DNA of 64,000 nucleotides from Ruficoccus amylovorans (GTDB lineage Bacteria > Verrucomicrobiota > Verrucomicrobiia > Opitutales > Cerasicoccaceae), in contig NZ_JACHVB010000060.1 of assembly GCF_014230085.1 (NCBI RefSeq), positions 124,001 through 188,000 on the forward strand. The letters run 5' to 3'. Below the pieces are notes generated by a model. The model worked only from the letters and a program-made list of their open reading frames with translations. It was not told where the DNA came from and did no database searches. Position 1 is the stretch's first letter. Each line of letters opens with the position of its first letter. The position numbers were made by a program, and so were the translations under genes. Shown here piece after piece: positions 1-6,478 of the stretch.

Positions 1-834
1 TCGTTCAACTCGCTCGGCCAGTGGCGGCGGATGCGCCCGCTCATCGAGGCGGCGAAAAACCCGCCCAGTTGCGGGCTGCGCGTCAACCCCGAGTACGCCG
101 AGGTCGAAGTGGAGATTTACAACCCCTGCGCGCAGGGGTCGCGGCTGGGGATCACCGCCGCCGCCCTCGAAGGCGAAGACCTCACCGGGCTGGAGGGGCT
201 GCACTTCCACACCATGTGCGAGCAGAACGCCGACGTCCTCGCCCGCACACTTCCGCACTTCGAGGAAAAGTTCGGCCACCTCATTCCCCGGATGAAGTGG
301 GTCAACTTCGGCGGCGGACACCACATCACGCGGGCCGACTACGACGTGGACCTGCTCTGCCGGCTCGTATCAGATTTCCATGACAAGTACGGCGTCCAGG
401 TCTATCTGGAGCCGGGCGAAGCCATCGCGCTGGGCACGGGCGTGCTCGTCGCCACCGTGGTCGACATCGTGGACAACGCCGGGCCGGTCGCCATCCTCGA
501 CACCTCCGCCACCTGCCACATGCCCGACACGCTGGAGATGCCCTACCGCGCCGAGATCGTCGGGGCCGGGCTCCCCGGCGAGCATCCGCACACCTACCGC
601 CTCGGTGGCCCCAGTTGCCTGGCCGGGGACATCATTGGCAGCTACTCCTTTGCCGAGCCGCTCCAGCCCGGCCAGCGCCTCGTCTTCCTCGACATGGCGC
701 ACTACACGATGGTCAAGAACACGACCTTCAACGGCGTCCCTCTGCCCGCCATCTGCACCTGGTCCCCCGACAGCGACAAGATCACTGTGGCCAAAACCTT
801 CGGCTACGCCGACTACCGCAACCGCCTCTCCTAA
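1..834 (+). CDS. nspC: Carboxynorspermidine decarboxylase, 5' end outside window
   Basis: PLP-dependent fold-III decarboxylase that converts carboxynorspermidine or carboxyspermidine to (nor)spermidine in the cytoplasm. The open frame enters from the window edge, with ten in-frame codons before the first visible Met, so the N-terminus and the PLP lysine are missing. Visible are the VNFGGGHH motif (about codons 101-108), the LEPGEA motif and the DTSATCHMPDTLEMP segment carrying the active-site cysteine, all characteristic of NspC/CASDC rather than ornithine or diaminopimelate decarboxylases. The gene ends at TAA and is followed at once by a hairpin array. An arginine decarboxylase gene lies at the other end of the window, which fits a polyamine route through carboxyspermidine. 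The family call is firm. Confidence 0.93.
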   Translation, partial: SFNSLGQWRRMRPLIEAAKNPPSCGLRVNPEYAEVEVEIYNPCAQGSRLGITAAALEGEDLTGLEGLHFHTMCEQNADVLARTLPHFEEKFGHLIPRMKWVNFGGGHHITRADYDVDLLCRLVSDFHDKYGVQVYLEPGEAIALGTGVLVATVVDIVDNAGPVAILDTSATCHMPDTLEMPYRAEIVGAGLPGEHPHTYRLGGPSCLAGDIIGSYSFAEPLQPGQRLVFLDMAHYTMVKNTTFNGVPLPAICTWSPDSDKITVAKTFGYADYRNRLS

Positions 835-1029
835 GCGGGTTGCACCCGCTGGCAATGAGGGGGCGTTGCCCCCTACGGAGCCAGAAAGGCTCCTACCCCA
901 GTGCGTGTCCGCACAGGACATTGAGGGGCTCTGCCCCTACGCCGCCAGAAAGGCGGCTATCCCAAGACTGGCAGTCTGTACAAGCCTCTCCTCTTAAAAC
1001 GATATCCCTATCGTTAAGCCGTGGCTTAA
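835..1029. repeat. Tandem mini-hairpin array A (nine hairpins)
   Basis: Nine perfect inverted repeats follow one another between two convergent genes: 835-849 (GCGGGT TGC ACCCGC), 859-873 (GGGGGC GTT GCCCCC), 877-893 (GGAGCC AGAAA GGCTCC), 901-914 (GTGCG TGTC CGCAC), 925-937 (GGGGC TCT GCCCC), 941-957 (GCCGCC AGAAA GGCGGC), 965-977 (AGACT GGC AGTCT), 998-1015 (AACGATA TCCC TATCGTT) and 1014-1029 (TTAAGCC GT GGCTTAA). Stems are 5-7 bp, loops 2-5 nt, and linkers about 0-20 nt. Hairpins 3 and 6 share the AGAAA loop. The first two share wording with a degenerate stretch at 44384-44418. No single one is a classical terminator with a T-run. Confidence 0.8.
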
Positions 1030-1077
1030 GCACACTGGCCTCGGGTCTTTCCGGACAGGCCTAGAGGGCGGTGGTGT

Positions 1078-1734
1078 CTATTCTTCGACCACGGTACGCG
1101 CGCGCTGGTTGCTGGGGCGGTAATTGGGGGACCAGACCCGGTAGCCGGGGATGGTAATCGTACCGCCCTCCTTGAAAATCGCTTCCTGCAGCTCGATTTC
1201 GCGTTCGATGATGGCGGCGCGCTTTTTGTCGATCTGCTCGGTCTGGATGCTGAGCTGGGCAAGTTCCTGCTTGCGGCGTTCGATGTCCGCGAGAATGGCC
1301 CGCTGCTCATCAGTGAGGCTGGCACCGACGGCGGCCTGGCGCGCGGCGATCTCGGCCTGCTGCTTGCGGGTCGCCTCCAGTTGGGCCTGAATCTGCTGCA
1401 TCTTGCCCGCGATGTCAGAAGCTTCCCGTTCGGCGGCTTCTCGGGCGAGGGCTTCCTGCCGGAGCTTTTCGTTGAGCGCCTTCAGCCGGGCCTGACGGGC
1501 GGCCTCCTCCTGCTCGGCCTTGAGAGCGGCCATGCGCTCGGCCTCAGCCAGCGCCTTGGCCGCGGCGGCGGCCTCCCGCTTCGCATAGGCTTGATGGCTG
1601 GCCTCCAAATCGGCCAGTTCCTGCTGTTGGGCAAGGACTTCCTGCCGGGCGGCGTGGTTGACATTAATCAGTACGACGACGCCGATGAGCGCCGCCACCA
1701 GGGCGAGCGAAAGGATAATAACGGCTTGTTTCAT
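1078..1734 (-). CDS. Membrane-anchored coiled-coil protein, unknown function
   Basis: 218 residues. An N-terminal hydrophobic helix (about residues 5-24) is followed by a long Ala/Glu/Gln/Lys/Arg-rich heptad-like region (about 28-180), predicted to be a coiled coil outside the membrane. A short non-helical tail then contains GTITIPGYRVWSPNYRP. There is no lipobox and no recognisable catalytic motif. The start is ATG. It is transcribed toward nspC and is not obviously in an operon, since the APC permease gene on the same strand starts more than 1.3 kb upstream. The composition resembles TolA-like or divisome-type spacers, but that is only a structural analogy and no function is assigned. Confidence 0.7.
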   Translation of the reverse strand: MKQAVIILSLALVAALIGVVVLINVNHAARQEVLAQQQELADLEASHQAYAKREAAAAAKALAEAERMAALKAEQEEAARQARLKALNEKLRQEALAREAAEREASDIAGKMQQIQAQLEATRKQQAEIAARQAAVGASLTDEQRAILADIERRKQELAQLSIQTEQIDKKRAAIIEREIELQEAIFKEGGTITIPGYRVWSPNYRPSNQRARTVVEE

Positions 1735-1871
1735 GGGTTTGCAGGCGGGGGAATTGCAGTCAGGTTATGCAATAAGTCAGCAAACACACAGGAATGTTTC
1801 CTGAGGGGCACAAACAGCCTGAAGCATACCCCCCGGCCAAGGCGAGGCCAATCGCGGCCCCGTCTCCACCG

Positions 1872-3038
1872 CTAGCTGGTTGCCGACACCCGCCGCCAGC
1901 GATGCCAGAGCAGTCCCAAACCGATCAGCACGAGCCCCGAACTCCAGGCGCGCCAATCCACCCAGAAGGCCAGAAACACACAACTGGCCAGTCCCGCATA
2001 ACCAATCAGGCGCGGGTAAAGCGTTTGCTCCGGCCTGAGCCGGAGAGCGGCCAGGTTACAGATCGAGTAGTACACCAGCACCGTGAACGTGCTGAAGGAC
2101 CAGGCCAGCTTGATGTCGCCCAGGCCGACCAACATACAGATCAGCACCGCCACGCCTACCACCGCAGCGGCAGGCTGCCCGGCGGCTCCGACTCGTCCGA
2201 ACCGCCCCGGCATATCGCCCCGCAGGCCCATGGCGTAGAGAATCCGCGAGAGCCCGAGCACGAGGTTCAGCAGCACACCCAGCAGGGCCGTCACCTCGCC
2301 CACCCGCCACAGAGCCGGATAGGGCGCACCCCGAAGCTGCGCCCAGGCCACCCCGAGGTAGAGCAACGCCGAGGCCCCAAGCGTGAGAAACATTGCCAAC
2401 GGGATGTTTTTGCGCGGGTCGCGGATCTCGCCCCCCATCGTGGCAATACGTCCGTAGCCGGTGTAACCGACAAAAATCAAAGCACAGACTTCGAAAAAGC
2501 TAAAAACATCGCCACCCGCCGGGGTCGTCCCGGGCGCCGCCATCCGCACCCCGCCCAAGACAAAAGCCAGCAGCGCGAGCAGGGTGAGCGACACGATCAC
2601 GAGGTTGACGAGGCTCGTCCGGCGCAGCCCCCCGAGGATGACAGCCGTCATAAGCACAATCACCCCCAGCGCCACGGGGATTTGCCAGGGCACGTCGGCG
2701 AAACGCCGGGCAATCGCCAGCGCGGCAGTCGCCGCCGAGGCGCTCTTGGCCAGCAGAAACATCCACCCGGCCGTAAATCCGAGCGCGGGCGTGAGCAGGC
2801 GGTAGCCGTACTCGTAGGTGCCGCCAGCCACCGGGTAGTTCGCGGCGAGCTGGGCGCTGTTGAGTCCGTTACAGGTTGCCACGAGGGCGGCCACGAGGAT
2901 GGCCGCGAGAACGTAGAGGCCGGTCATTTCCACTCCCAGGGCAATAACGACAAAAACCCCTGTCCCGAGGATCGACCCCAGACCGATCAGAACGGCCCCG
3001 GCCACGCCCAGTTCGCGTTTCAACTCACTGCTTGCCAT
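1872..3038 (-). CDS. APC-family amino acid permease
   Basis: Polytopic inner-membrane transporter of the amino acid-polyamine-organocation superfamily, about 388 residues, short for a family that usually runs 430-500. The N-terminal helix has the APC signature GLGSILGTGVFV (about residues 18-29), where the unwound part of TM1 binds the substrate carboxylate. A Gly-rich TM2 and the segment NYPVAGGTYEYGYRLL follow. The later segment FVGYTGYGRIATMGGEIRDPRKNIP matches the TM6-loop consensus. The ATG at 3038 is preferred over an in-frame GTG three codons upstream. The substrate cannot be read from sequence, although polyamine or amino acid import would suit the nearby nspC. Confidence 0.88.
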   Translation of the reverse strand: MASSELKRELGVAGAVLIGLGSILGTGVFVVIALGVEMTGLYVLAAILVAALVATCNGLNSAQLAANYPVAGGTYEYGYRLLTPALGFTAGWMFLLAKSASAATAALAIARRFADVPWQIPVALGVIVLMTAVILGGLRRTSLVNLVIVSLTLLALLAFVLGGVRMAAPGTTPAGGDVFSFFEVCALIFVGYTGYGRIATMGGEIRDPRKNIPLAMFLTLGASALLYLGVAWAQLRGAPYPALWRVGEVTALLGVLLNLVLGLSRILYAMGLRGDMPGRFGRVGAAGQPAAAVVGVAVLICMLVGLGDIKLAWSFSTFTVLVYYSICNLAALRLRPEQTLYPRLIGYAGLASCVFLAFWVDWRAWSSGLVLIGLGLLWHRWRRVSATS

Positions 3039-3135
3039 CTTTCGCACAGTGCTCGCCCCCGGTCCCGAGTCAACCCGTTCGGCGCATAGGGAGGCTGTTG
3101 TTACCGAACCGTAACACTTCCTTCTCCCCCGGGGT

Positions 3136-3164
3136 AAAAAAAACGGCCCCCTGACGGGAGCCGT
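3136..3164 (-). terminator. Rho-independent terminator after the S26B-like gene
   Basis: Read on the minus strand, the stem ACGGC/GCCGT with an inner CCC/GGG extension and a four-base loop is followed by eight T residues (the A-run at 3136-3143). It sits 50 bp past the stop of the minus-strand gene at 3216-3704 and before the APC permease, so it should separate the two units. Confidence 0.8.
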
Positions 3165-3215
3165 GAAGAAAACTGAAAGCTTTTGAAAAAGCCGAAGCCG
3201 AGCTGGGCGCGGAGC

Positions 3216-3704
3216 TTAGTAGCTCTTGCCGATGACGCGTTCCTTACCGGCAAGGGTGCCGTTGTCCTTGCCGTTGGAGTGGAAGACGCCGAAGACCACG
3301 CCGCGGTAGTTGTTTTCGGTGACCAGTTCGGGGTCTTCGCCGCGGTTGTTGATGCCGCGGGCGATCCAGCCGTTTTCGGTCTTGCGAACGAGCTGGTGGC
3401 CGACGAGATCGCCGTTGCGGTCGCGGTACACGACCATCATTCCGGCGCTCAGGCTGCTGAAGGAGGCGCGGTCGATCATCAGGATGCTCTTGCTGTCGTA
3501 GTAGGGGAGCATGGACTTGCCGTCGGCGGGGATGGCGGTCCAGTTGTCATTCATGGCGGCGACGGCCAAGGCGTCGGAGTAGGCCTGGGAGGGGGCGACG
3601 CTGGAGGCGAGCTTTACATCGGCGCGGACGGAGTTGGCGGCGAAGGCGATCAGGGCCACCAGAGCGAAGAAAATCGAAGTTGTTACAGGTGCTTTCGTTT
3701 TCAT
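3216..3704 (-). CDS. Exported S26B (SipW/Sec11-like) signal peptidase-fold protein
   Basis: 162 residues from ATG 3704, chosen because it gives a clean signal peptide (MKTK, hydrophobic 8-23, SVRA cut before DVK). Longer in-frame starts exist at 3740 and 3782. The mature part carries DGKSMLPYYD (Ser64), then NGDLVGHQLV (His103), then RGINNRGEDP (Asp124). This Ser-His-Asp order and the G-x-NN-x3-D spacing match the ER/archaeal/SipW branch of S26 peptidases, in which His replaces the usual Lys. The first Asp of the KGDNN motif is Ile here. There is no C-terminal membrane anchor. A divergent paralogue lies at 3885-4349. Being exported rather than anchored like a leader peptidase, it is unlikely to be the housekeeping enzyme. 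Activity is inferred. Confidence 0.72.
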   Translation of the reverse strand: MKTKAPVTTSIFFALVALIAFAANSVRADVKLASSVAPSQAYSDALAVAAMNDNWTAIPADGKSMLPYYDSKSILMIDRASFSSLSAGMMVVYRDRNGDLVGHQLVRKTENGWIARGINNRGEDPELVTENNYRGVVFGVFHSNGKDNGTLAGKERVIGKSY

Positions 3705-3884
3705 GCCTGCATCATCCCATATTTTCGCGTTTTCCGGCATTAGTCCTCCGACTGATCCTCTTTCGGGGCACACGGCAATCATACGCCATAAACGCTGTAT
3801 CGGTGATCGGGTTGGCGCTGTATCCGCCCTAAGGTCTTCACTGTATTAAGGACTTTTCTTGCCAACCGACGGAAATCCCCGTAA

Positions 3885-4349
3885 ATGCCTCTCATGCGTT
3901 ACGGGCTCAGTATTTGTGCGGTTTGCGCGTTAACACTGACCGGCTGTGTGACGGACTCGGGCGGCCAGGCAAACCAGGCTCCAAGCTCCACCGTCAGCCC
4001 CAGCAGTGCCCGTTCCGCCGCCTACAAGGTGGAGCGTCTGGGCAACGGACGGATGGCCGCGCAGGGCTCCGGCATGTCGATGGCCCCCCTCTACGGTGAC
4101 AACACCGTGGTCGTCTTCGATCCGATTGCCTTCGACGACCTCCAACCGGGCATGGTCGTGCTCTACGAGGCCAGTGACGGACGCCTGCTCTGCCACGCGC
4201 TTTCGCGCAAAATCGGGCAGACCTGGGAAGTCGAGGGTATCAACAACCCCGACATCGACCCGGAGCGCGTCCACGCCGATAATCTCAAGGGCGTCGTGTA
4301 CGCGACCTTCCACAGTTGGGAAGCCGCCTCGACCGTCAACAGCCGTTAA
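3885..4349 (+). CDS. S26B-like signal peptidase-fold lipoprotein, paralogue of 3216-3704
   Basis: 154 residues. The N-terminus MRYGLSICAVCALTLTGC gives a type II signal peptide with lipobox LTGC (Cys21), so the product should be a periplasm-facing lipoprotein. A low-complexity Ser/Thr/Ala linker (about 24-46) leads to GMSMAPLYGD (Ser65), GRLLCHALSRK (His104) and EGINNPDIDPERV (Asp125). These positions coincide with those of the divergent neighbour, so the two are clear paralogues with the same candidate Ser-His-Asp set. The Met in SM-x-P is kept. An ATG at 3894 is an alternative start. The 180-bp gap between the two signal-bearing starts probably holds both promoters. Confidence 0.72.
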   Translation: MPLMRYGLSICAVCALTLTGCVTDSGGQANQAPSSTVSPSSARSAAYKVERLGNGRMAAQGSGMSMAPLYGDNTVVVFDPIAFDDLQPGMVVLYEASDGRLLCHALSRKIGQTWEVEGINNPDIDPERVHADNLKGVVYATFHSWEAASTVNSR

Positions 4350-4420
4350 ACGCGCCGGAAAAGTTCCAAATCCGCTTGCCTTCGGGCGGATGGCGGCATG
4401 ACCTGTCCTTTTTCTCTCAC

Positions 4421-5410
4421 GTGATTGCCTACGCCGAATTCTCCACCCTCATGCTCGTCCTGCTGCTGGTCGTCGGTCTGGCAGCCCTGTGCTTCGGAGG
4501 CGACTGGCTCGCCCGTGGCGCGGCCTCGCTGGCCCTGCTGTGGAAGATCAACCCGGTCGTGGTCGGGCTCACCATCGTGGCCATCGCCACCTCCATGCCC
4601 GAGCTGATTACCGCCCTGATGGCGACCAGGCAGGGCAGCGACAGCCTCGCCCTGGGCAATATCATCGGGAGCAACCTGGGTAACATCGGTCTGATTCTCG
4701 GCATCGCCGCGATCATCGCCCCGGTCAAGATCCAGTGGCGGCTGATCCGGCAGGAAGTACCCATCCTCTTTGTCGCCACCCTGCTGTTTACCCTGCTATG
4801 CCTGACCGGTTATTTGTTCAACGGACGGCTGGGACGGATCGAAGGGGCGGTGTTGCTGGTCGGTGCGGTCGCCTATCTCGTCTTTCTGGTCATTCAAGCC
4901 CGGAAGGCCCGCGACGACATCCAGAAGGAGTTTGAGGAGGAAACCGGCGAACCGGTCAAGAGCATCTGGGGCTGCCTGGGCTTCATCGTGCTGGGCGGGT
5001 TCGCCCTGTGGCTCGGGGCGGAACTGCTGATCGGCAGCAGTGTGGAGCTGGCTGTGCGCATGCACATCAGCGAGGCCCTCATTGGCCTGACCGTGGTGGC
5101 CATCGGCACCAGCCTGCCCGAACTGGCGGCCTCCGTCGCCGCTGCCCTTCGCGGCCAGAGCGACATCGTGACCGGAAACATCGTCGGCTCGAATATTTTC
5201 AACATGCTCCTGGTCGGTGGCGGCGTTTCCACCCTCTTCCCGATTCGGATTGACGGGCAGCTCTTCCTGCTCGAATACCCGGCCATGATCCTCATCACCG
5301 TGCTGCTGTGGCTGGCGTTCTACACCGGACGCACCGTCACCCGCCGCGAGGGCGTGTGCTTCGTGCTGCTCTACGTCATCATCCTGACCGTCTCGGGCAT
5401 GACCCAGTAA
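4421..5410 (+). CDS. Calcium/sodium antiporter, CaCA family (YrbG-like)
   Basis: Inner-membrane cation exchanger with the two inverted CaCA repeats. The first ion-binding motif is GNIIGSNLGNIGLILG and the second GNIVGSNIFNMLLVGG. Each is preceded by a VGLTIVAIATSMPEL or GLTVVAIGTSLPEL segment carrying the conserved Pro-Glu. A charged cytosolic loop (KARDDIQKEFEEETGE) separates the halves. The frame is open from an ATG at 4316, which would overlap the previous gene by 34 bp. A GTG at 4421 and an ATG at 4451 both agree better with the family N-terminus. None has a convincing ribosome site, so the start is uncertain. Confidence 0.9.
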   Translation: MIAYAEFSTLMLVLLLVVGLAALCFGGDWLARGAASLALLWKINPVVVGLTIVAIATSMPELITALMATRQGSDSLALGNIIGSNLGNIGLILGIAAIIAPVKIQWRLIRQEVPILFVATLLFTLLCLTGYLFNGRLGRIEGAVLLVGAVAYLVFLVIQARKARDDIQKEFEEETGEPVKSIWGCLGFIVLGGFALWLGAELLIGSSVELAVRMHISEALIGLTVVAIGTSLPELAASVAAALRGQSDIVTGNIVGSNIFNMLLVGGGVSTLFPIRIDGQLFLLEYPAMILITVLLWLAFYTGRTVTRREGVCFVLLYVIILTVSGMTQ

Positions 5411-5580
5411 TACCCCTGCCGCCTGCTCCCCCCTGCTGAGCGACCGCCACAGGCCTGGCGAAATGGCGAAAACCGCTCCGTTGAGCCAATCCCTGCGGGG
5501 AAAGGCAACCATCGATATTTATTGGTCAGGATTGCAGCCCGGCGTTGACCCCCGGCTGATCTGCGGGCACATTGCCGCCC

Positions 5581-6168
5581 ATGGCCGAGGATACACGCAA
5601 ACAAGTACTGGTTTTCAGGCACGGACAAACCGAGTGGAGCCTCAATGGCAAACACACCTCGATCAGCGACATCGAGTTGACCGACGAAGGGCATCGGGGC
5701 GCTGTCGCCCTGCGCCCGCTGGTGCAGCAGTGGAAGTTCTCGCTCGTGCTCTCCAGCCCGCTCAAGCGCGCCCGCGAGACCTGCGAACTGGCCGGGTTGG
5801 GCGACCTGATGGAGATCGACCCCGATCTGATGGAGTGGAACTACGGCCAGTACGAGGGCCTCACCACAGAAGAAATCCGCCGTAAAGTTCCCGGCTGGGG
5901 CATTTTCACCCATCCGGTGCCCGGCGGGGAGACCCCCGGCGAAGTCGCCGCCCGCTGCGACCGCGTTATCAACCGCATCCTCGATGCCGCCGGCGACGTG
6001 GCCATTTTCGCGCACGGACACTACCTGCGGGTCTTCGCCGCCCGCTGGCTCAAGCTTGCCCCGGAGCAGGGGCAACACTTCGTCCTCGACACCAGCTCGC
6101 TCAACCGCCTCGGCTATGAACACGAGACCCGCGCCATCCTTACTTGGAACGCCACCATCGGCGGCTAG
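5581..6168 (+). CDS. Histidine phosphatase family protein
   Basis: Phosphoglycerate mutase-like fold, 195 residues from ATG 5581; an in-frame TTG three codons upstream is possible. The catalytic RHG lies near the N-terminus (VFRHGQTEWS, about residues 13-15). The proton-donor region is EWNYGQYEG and the second histidine lies in IFAHGHYLRV. The Arg of SSPLKRARET completes the phosphate pocket. It resembles the short SixA/CobC/RNase H-associated class more than a glycolytic mutase, and the substrate cannot be told from sequence. It ends at the edge of a repeat-rich, non-coding convergent gap. Confidence 0.87.
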   Translation: MAEDTRKQVLVFRHGQTEWSLNGKHTSISDIELTDEGHRGAVALRPLVQQWKFSLVLSSPLKRARETCELAGLGDLMEIDPDLMEWNYGQYEGLTTEEIRRKVPGWGIFTHPVPGGETPGEVAARCDRVINRILDAAGDVAIFAHGHYLRVFAARWLKLAPEQGQHFVLDTSSLNRLGYEHETRAILTWNATIGG

Positions 6169-6417
6169 GGCGTTCAAAAAATACTGTAGCCACAGTATTT
6201 GAATGGCTAAATGGCTAGTGTCCCGTTAGCTTAGTTCCTGATAAAAATATTTTCACCGCAGAGGCGCAAAGACGCAGAGCGACCTCTGTATCCACGAAGT
6301 TTTTTGTGCTTCTTGTGCCTTTTTGTGGCCATTAACATTTGTTAAGAACTTAGCTAACACGACACTAGAGCGTTTTAAAAAATACTGTAGCCACAATAAT
6401 TGAATGGTTAAATTGTT
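6168..6417. repeat. Direct repeat pair of about 45 bp flanking the MITE-like element
   Basis: Two copies of an AT-rich word, 6168-6214 and 6369-6417, share GCGTT, then AAAAAATACTGTAGCCACA, then TTGAATGG and TAAAT, with scattered differences. Copy 1 contains a perfect 7-bp hairpin (ATACTGT AGCC ACAGTAT) that is degenerate in copy 2. They lie directly outside the inverted-repeat element at 6215-6368. No coding potential is seen anywhere in 6169-6478. Confidence 0.7.
6215..6368. mobile_element. MITE-like element with 23-bp terminal inverted repeats
   Basis: A 154-bp non-coding element. Its ends, 6215-6237 and 6346-6368, are inverted copies of each other matching at 20 of 23 positions, beginning CTAGTGTC and running through GTTAGCT to AGTTC. 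Each end has a CTAG tetramer; a TA dinucleotide inside it could be a target duplication of the IS630/Tc1 kind, which is inference only. The interior holds the word CGCAGAGGCGCAAAGACGCA and, facing it, a TGTGCTTCTTGTGCCTTTTTG stretch related to the inverted element at 43496-43641. There is no transposase in the window, so this would be a non-autonomous relic. Confidence 0.6.
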
Positions 6418-6474
6418 AATTGTTGGATGCGAAACGTAGAAAACAACAATTAGCCATTTAACTATTTAACCATT
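6403..6474. repeat. AT-rich inverted repeat at convergent gene ends
   Basis: Arms at 6403-6425 and 6444-6474 pair imperfectly through AATGGTTAAAT and TAATTGTTG segments around an 18-nt loop. The right arm carries an extra AGTTAAATGG-like unit and the left arm overlaps the second direct repeat copy. It ends five bases from the stop of the minus-strand lipoprotein gene and may serve as its transcription end, though there is no classical GC stem with a T-run. Confidence 0.5.
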
Positions 6475-6478
6475 CCTC

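Noticed and set aside
835-1029. CRISPR array
   Set aside because: Units are different self-complementary hairpins, not identical repeats with unique spacers, and no cas gene is present.
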